Below, piece by piece: positions 14,147 through 16,904 of a stretch of DNA of 16,904 nt. Position numbers and translations under genes: made by a program. The stretch lies in the NCBI GenBank assembly GCA_030592225.1, contig JAUVJT010000025.1:1-16904 (forward strand), given 5' to 3'. The notes below the pieces were generated by a model. That model searched no databases and was not told where the DNA came from. It was given only the letters and a program-made list of their open reading frames with translations. Position 1 is the first letter of the stretch, and every line of letters starts with the position of its first letter. This stretch comes from Candidatus Stahliibacteriota bacterium. Lineage in GTDB: Bacteria > Hydrothermota > Tepidihabitantia > B3-TA06.

Positions 14147-15133
14147 TTACTCAACGTCCTCTTCTACTTCCTTTGCCATTTTGGTTTTCTGCACCAAAAG
14201 CTTCTTGAGTTCCCTGTCAAACAGCTGCATGGGATGATAACCCCGCAGGACAACCAGGTGATTCATCGCGATAACCTCGCAAATCATCGCCAGGTTGCGA
14301 CCGGGCAACACCGGTATGACTATGTGAGGGATGTTGACGCCCAGGACGTTTTTGGTCTCCCGTTCCAATCCCAGTCGCTCCATGACCATGCCTTTTTCCC
14401 AGCGTTTGAGTTCCACCACTACCTCGACACGCTTTTGAAGTCTGATGGAGCGTACGCCGAAGATGGAATAGAGATTTATTATTCCCAACCCCCGAATCTC
14501 CATGTGATGCTGAAATGCAGGACGCTGCTCCTGTCCTTCTCCCAGAAGAATCGTCCGCTGTCTGCGGATGCGGATGAGGTCATCGGCGACAAGCCGATGA
14601 CCTCGTTCCACAAGATCTAGTGCGGTTTCGCTTTTGCCTATCCCGGAATCTCCCGTTATGAGAAGTCCGATACCGTACACGTCCACCAGCGTTCCATGCA
14701 GATGGGTTTCCGGAGCGAGCCTTAGCTCAAGGAAATCCGTTACCTGGTGTATGAAATCGGTTCCTGCCAGCCGTGAAACCAGCAGAGGGATACCTGCAGC
14801 CTCGAGGTCCTCTGTCAGTTCCCGGGGCGCGTCGGCGTCGTTGGTTATCACAAAACAGGATGGGGCAAGCTTCGCTACCTTCTGAATAGCCAACCGCCTC
14901 GCGCGGGAATCGAGGGTGGCAAAAAACGCCATCTCGGTACTGCACAGTACCTGCAGCCGGTCGGAAGCGAACTCGCCTGTAAAGCCGGCAAGCGCTAATC
15001 CAGGTCGGCTGATGTCCATGGAGGAGATATAGCTCTTCTTGATCTTTTTCTTGCCCGCGATTATTCCAAGCTTAAGCTCCTCGCCTCGCTCCTGTAAGAG
15101 CGCGGCTACAGAAAGGCGCTTGGGTTTACTCAT
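14147..15133 (-). CDS. hprK: HPr kinase/phosphorylase
   Basis: It phosphorylates and dephosphorylates Ser46 of HPr using ATP or PPi, linking metabolite state to PTS control. The 328 residues have an N-terminal domain (1-135) and a C-terminal kinase domain. The latter shows HGTLVDVYGIG with catalytic His146, Walker A GDSGIGKSE (161-169), RLVADD (180-185) and the HprK signature EIRGLGIINLYSIFGVR (212-228). It starts with ATG seven bases after the hpf stop, so the two are cotranscribed. A 54-111 bp gap, depending on the EIIA start, separates it from EIIA. The C-terminal 15 residues are charged (KMAKEVEEDVE). Confidence 0.96.
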   Translation of the reverse strand: MSKPKRLSVAALLQERGEELKLGIIAGKKKIKKSYISSMDISRPGLALAGFTGEFASDRLQVLCSTEMAFFATLDSRARRLAIQKVAKLAPSCFVITNDADAPRELTEDLEAAGIPLLVSRLAGTDFIHQVTDFLELRLAPETHLHGTLVDVYGIGLLITGDSGIGKSETALDLVERGHRLVADDLIRIRRQRTILLGEGQEQRPAFQHHMEIRGLGIINLYSIFGVRSIRLQKRVEVVVELKRWEKGMVMERLGLERETKNVLGVNIPHIVIPVLPGRNLAMICEVIAMNHLVVLRGYHPMQLFDRELKKLLVQKTKMAKEVEEDVE

Positions 15134-15140
15134 TTATACG

Positions 15141-15467
15141 TTATTCCTGGCTGATTTCATTGGGTGTTCTGCGCGGTTTCACCTTGGCGCGGTGCCTTCC
15201 CTCAAAACGCTCCATCTGACGCACCAGCTTGTCGATCAGATCGTGCACCGCCCGCTCCAGGGTCTCTGCCTTGACCCGGGTTTTTATCTTGTCATGCTTG
15301 AGGTGAAGTATCCCCTCGGCCCATGCAAAGTTGTTTTCGCTGTAAAGGATGATTTCCGAATCAACTATATGCGCCGCATAGCGATCCAGTTTTGACATCT
15401 TGCGGTCTATATAGGTTTTGAGCTTCGGGGAAATCTTGATATGACGTCCTGTGAGCCTTATACTCAT
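15141..15467 (-). CDS. hpf: Ribosome hibernation promoting factor, short form
   Basis: It binds the 30S decoding region and helps inactivate or store ribosomes in slow growth. The 108 residues form a single HPF/YfiA domain (MSIRLTGRHIKISPKLKTYI, later KTRVKAETLERAVHDLIDKL) with a short basic tail. It lacks the C-terminal dimerisation domain of long HPF, so it would need a partner such as RMF for 100S dimers, or act alone. AAGGAGGT precedes the ATG, and the promoter at 15499-15526 starts the operon hpf-hprK-EIIA-acyl-CoA ligase. hpf near PTS regulators is a known arrangement in Proteobacteria. Confidence 0.94.
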   Translation of the reverse strand: MSIRLTGRHIKISPKLKTYIDRKMSKLDRYAAHIVDSEIILYSENNFAWAEGILHLKHDKIKTRVKAETLERAVHDLIDKLVRQMERFEGRHRAKVKPRRTPNEISQE

Positions 15468-15498
15468 AGTGGACCTCCTTGATGGTTCCTAGCATCTA

Positions 15499-15526
15499 AG
15501 ACTAGTGAATTGAGAGCCGATGTCAA
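15499..15526 (-). promoter_or_regulatory. Sigma-70-type promoter for the hpf-hprK-EIIA operon
   Basis: On the minus strand: TTGACA (15526-15521), 16 bp, TAGTCT (15504-15499, 3/6). The expected start near 15492 leaves a leader of about 25 nt carrying AAGGAGGT. The -35 is perfect and the -10 poor, so another factor or weak activity is possible. Confidence 0.5.
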
Positions 15527-15593
15527 GGTATTTTGATGCGCCTTTTGGGCTAACCCGGGGGGGATTGCATAGGCTGTTAACAAAAGGAGGCTT

Positions 15594-15734
15594 ATGATAG
15601 CTTCTATTGACGAATCCTGGACCGAGCTAACAACCAGGAGAATCACAGGACTCCCCACAAATGTTACGAAGCAACTCTGCGGGGCAAAAGTTGGGGTTGA
15701 CAAATCTGAATTCCGCGTACAATCTATTAGTTAG
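15594..15734 (+). CDS. Possible 46-codon ORF in the hpf/thioredoxin-fold intergenic region
   Basis: ATG 15594 follows AAAGGAGG, but only 3 bases away. The product (MIASIDESWTEL at its start) matches nothing I know. Its codons (AGG, AGA, ATA, CTA, ACA) differ from the neighbours', and its 3' part runs through the promoter at 15697-15723. I consider it more likely non-coding. The rest of the 15535-15762 gap shows only short inverted repeats (CCTTTTG/CAAAAGG, TCCTGG/CCAGGA). Confidence 0.2.
   Translation: MIASIDESWTELTTRRITGLPTNVTKQLCGAKVGVDKSEFRVQSIS
15697..15723 (+). promoter_or_regulatory. Sigma-70-type promoter for the exported thioredoxin-fold gene
   Basis: TTGACA (15697-15702), 15 bp, TACAAT (15718-15723, 5/6). 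The expected start near 15730 gives a leader of about 33 nt with GGAGGT at 15754-15759. Confidence 0.55.
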
Positions 15735-15762
15735 AATTTGAAATCATGAGACTGGAGGTTGC

Positions 15763-16188
15763 ATGGTGAAAAAAACCCTACTAATTATCTTGGGTTTATT
15801 TATCGTAATGGTCGGCGCGGAGCGCATGGTGCTGGGCAAGCTGTTCACCAGCACGACCTGCGGCCCTTGCCTCGGCGGCAACGCGACTCTAACCGGCCTT
15901 TTAAGCCAGAAAGGCGACTACCTGGCCGTGGTACGCTACCACATGAGCTGGCCCGGTTCGGGCAACGACCCCTGGTACAATTACAATAAGCAAGAAAACA
16001 ACGGCAAGCGCGGTTTCTATTCGGTTAGCTCAATCCCCAAACTTTTTATTGATGGCTCTGAAGAACCCAGCACCACTTGGGGCACGAAGATAGACGAACG
16101 CCACGGCCTGGATTCTCCTTTCCGAATGGATGTTTACCGAACCTACCTTTCTGCCGCACTCGAGCAGGGTGAAGGTGATATACTGTGA
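15763..16188 (+). CDS. Exported thioredoxin-fold protein (Omp28-like), N-terminal part
   Basis: The N terminus VKKTLLIILGLFIVMVGA is a signal peptide. FTSTTCGPC (28-36) carries a CGPC thiol pair at 33-36, and SIPKLFIDG (90-98) holds the cis-proline strand of the thioredoxin fold (Pro92). The sequence around YHMSWPGSGNDPWYNYN resembles the Omp28-related proteins of Bacteroidetes-like genomes. ATG 15763 is 3 bases from GGAGGT and GTG 15766 is 6 bases from it, so the GTG may be the real start. The frame stops at TGA 16186-16188 after 141 codons, too early for the family. The rest continues in the -1 frame from 16185, so this is either a frameshifted gene or two overlapping genes. Confidence 0.7.
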   Translation: MVKKTLLIILGLFIVMVGAERMVLGKLFTSTTCGPCLGGNATLTGLLSQKGDYLAVVRYHMSWPGSGNDPWYNYNKQENNGKRGFYSVSSIPKLFIDGSEEPSTTWGTKIDERHGLDSPFRMDVYRTYLSAALEQGEGDIL

Positions 16189-16904
16189 CAATAGAAAACG
16201 AGGGAGAAGAAGAAATCTCGTCCAAGGTTTACGGTGCCCTTACTGAAAGTAACGTTGCCTATACCGGCACCAACGGCGATCCGGTTCATCACCAGGTAAT
16301 GCTGGACATGCTGGACTATTACTTCGGCTCCGATGTAACCCTGGGACCGGGTGAAGTCAAAACCATGGACTTCGATTTCCACACCAATCACCTCGTTCCC
16401 GTTCTTGATGGCGGACTGAATCCTACCGGCGACACCATGGTGGCTAATGCTGACAACTGCGAGCTGGTTTTCTGGTGCCAGGATTTCACGACCAAGGAGG
16501 TCTTTCAGGCGGCCAAGGTAGCGGTGCCCGGCGACGAACTTCCATTAAGCGTTTCCGGAACCAGTATGGTGGACAACTCCGGCGACGATGTCCTTGAAGC
16601 CGACGAAACCGCCGAGATTCACGTTACCCTTACCAACGACGATTCCAAGAAGAAGACCAATGTTCGCGCCATACTGCAGGTAGACAACGACGACATCATC
16701 GTGGAGAATGCCGTGGCAGAGGTGGAATCACTTAATGCCGGACAGAGCCTGACCCTGGACGGTGGAGAGCTTTCCATCAAGGCCGGCCCGGATTACGACG
16801 GCGCCTCCTTCACCATCACCGTTTATGCCGGCGCGGACGACGGCACCTACGGGTTTGAGGCAAAATCGTCCGGTGTCGAAGAAAAATCAAACAACGATGC
16901 AGCG
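16185..16904 (+). CDS. C-terminal part of the Omp28-like exported protein (partial at window edge)
   Basis: Open for 240 codons to the window end. It starts at GTG 16185, which overlaps the upstream TGA (GTGA), with GAAGGTGA upstream as a possible ribosome-binding site. It has no signal peptide of its own. It reads VTIENEGEEEISSKVYGAL, then TGTNGDPVHHQVMLDML, the expected continuation of Omp28-like proteins. A beta-rich Asp/Thr-rich domain follows (about residues 120-225, with a SGDDVLEADETAEIHVTLTN stretch) and resembles CARDB/Ig-like folds. The last residues (SSGVEEKSNN) look like a linker to a C-terminal secretion-sorting domain beyond the window; that is an inference. Inserting one G at CTG-TG (16183-16186) would join the two frames as DILVTIENEG. 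Confidence 0.6.
   Translation, partial: MTIENEGEEEISSKVYGALTESNVAYTGTNGDPVHHQVMLDMLDYYFGSDVTLGPGEVKTMDFDFHTNHLVPVLDGGLNPTGDTMVANADNCELVFWCQDFTTKEVFQAAKVAVPGDELPLSVSGTSMVDNSGDDVLEADETAEIHVTLTNDDSKKKTNVRAILQVDNDDIIVENAVAEVESLNAGQSLTLDGGELSIKAGPDYDGASFTITVYAGADDGTYGFEAKSSGVEEKSNNDAA

Overview
The window looks like a piece of a Gram-negative bacterial chromosome of moderate GC content. It carries a lipoprotein signal peptide, an exported protein resembling an outer-membrane barrel, an exported large TPR protein and an exported thioredoxin-fold protein. The last resembles the Omp28-related proteins of Bacteroidetes-like bacteria. The set hpf-hprK-EIIA(Man) and the exported-protein style suggest an FCB-like or candidate-phylum lineage of the WOR-3 type. 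This is an impression from protein character, not a taxonomic proof. I see no IS element, phage gene, CRISPR array, rRNA or tRNA.

Layout, left to right. Positions 1-383 hold the 3' end of an ABC-F ATPase gene (+). Next come a lipoprotein with two fibronectin-III-like domains (431-1558), purD (1589-2869) and purE (2922-3338), all +. A gap of about 335 bp (3339-3674) is filled by two inverted copies of a hairpin-bearing repeat. It is followed by a CDF metal exporter (3675-4538) overlapping a fused TsaC / low-molecular-weight phosphatase gene (4516-5607). HU (5677-5952) has a perfect consensus promoter and a strong terminator, and the start codon of mtnA (5975-6985) lies in the terminator loop. 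mtnA overlaps a barrel-like exported protein gene (6982-8301) by 4 bp. That gene's 3' end overlaps, tail to tail, the gene of an RsuA/RluB-family pseudouridine synthase (8166-9116, -), which lies downstream of a large exported TPR protein (9109-11520, -).

The gap 11521-11916 holds a third copy of the repeat and a minus-strand promoter. Positions 15467 down to 11917 form one minus-strand operon: hpf, hprK, a mannose-type PTS EIIA and an AMP-forming acyl-CoA ligase. The last 1.4 kb (+) encode an exported thioredoxin-fold protein whose frame breaks at 16185-16188 and continues in another frame to the window edge.

How the parts work together: purD and purE are two steps of de novo purine synthesis. 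TsaC starts tRNA t6A synthesis. hpf/hprK/EIIA(Man) is a regulatory, incomplete PTS next to ribosome hibernation. HU, the pseudouridine synthase and ABC-F are chromosome and ribosome housekeeping. The least ordinary signals are (i) a repeat family whose hairpin stems change in a compensatory way between copies, (ii) a TsaC fusion to a phosphatase whose active-site loop resembles arginine phosphatases, (iii) a purD promoter placed so that the mRNA should be leaderless, (iv) mtnA starting inside a terminator loop, and (v) the split thioredoxin-fold gene.
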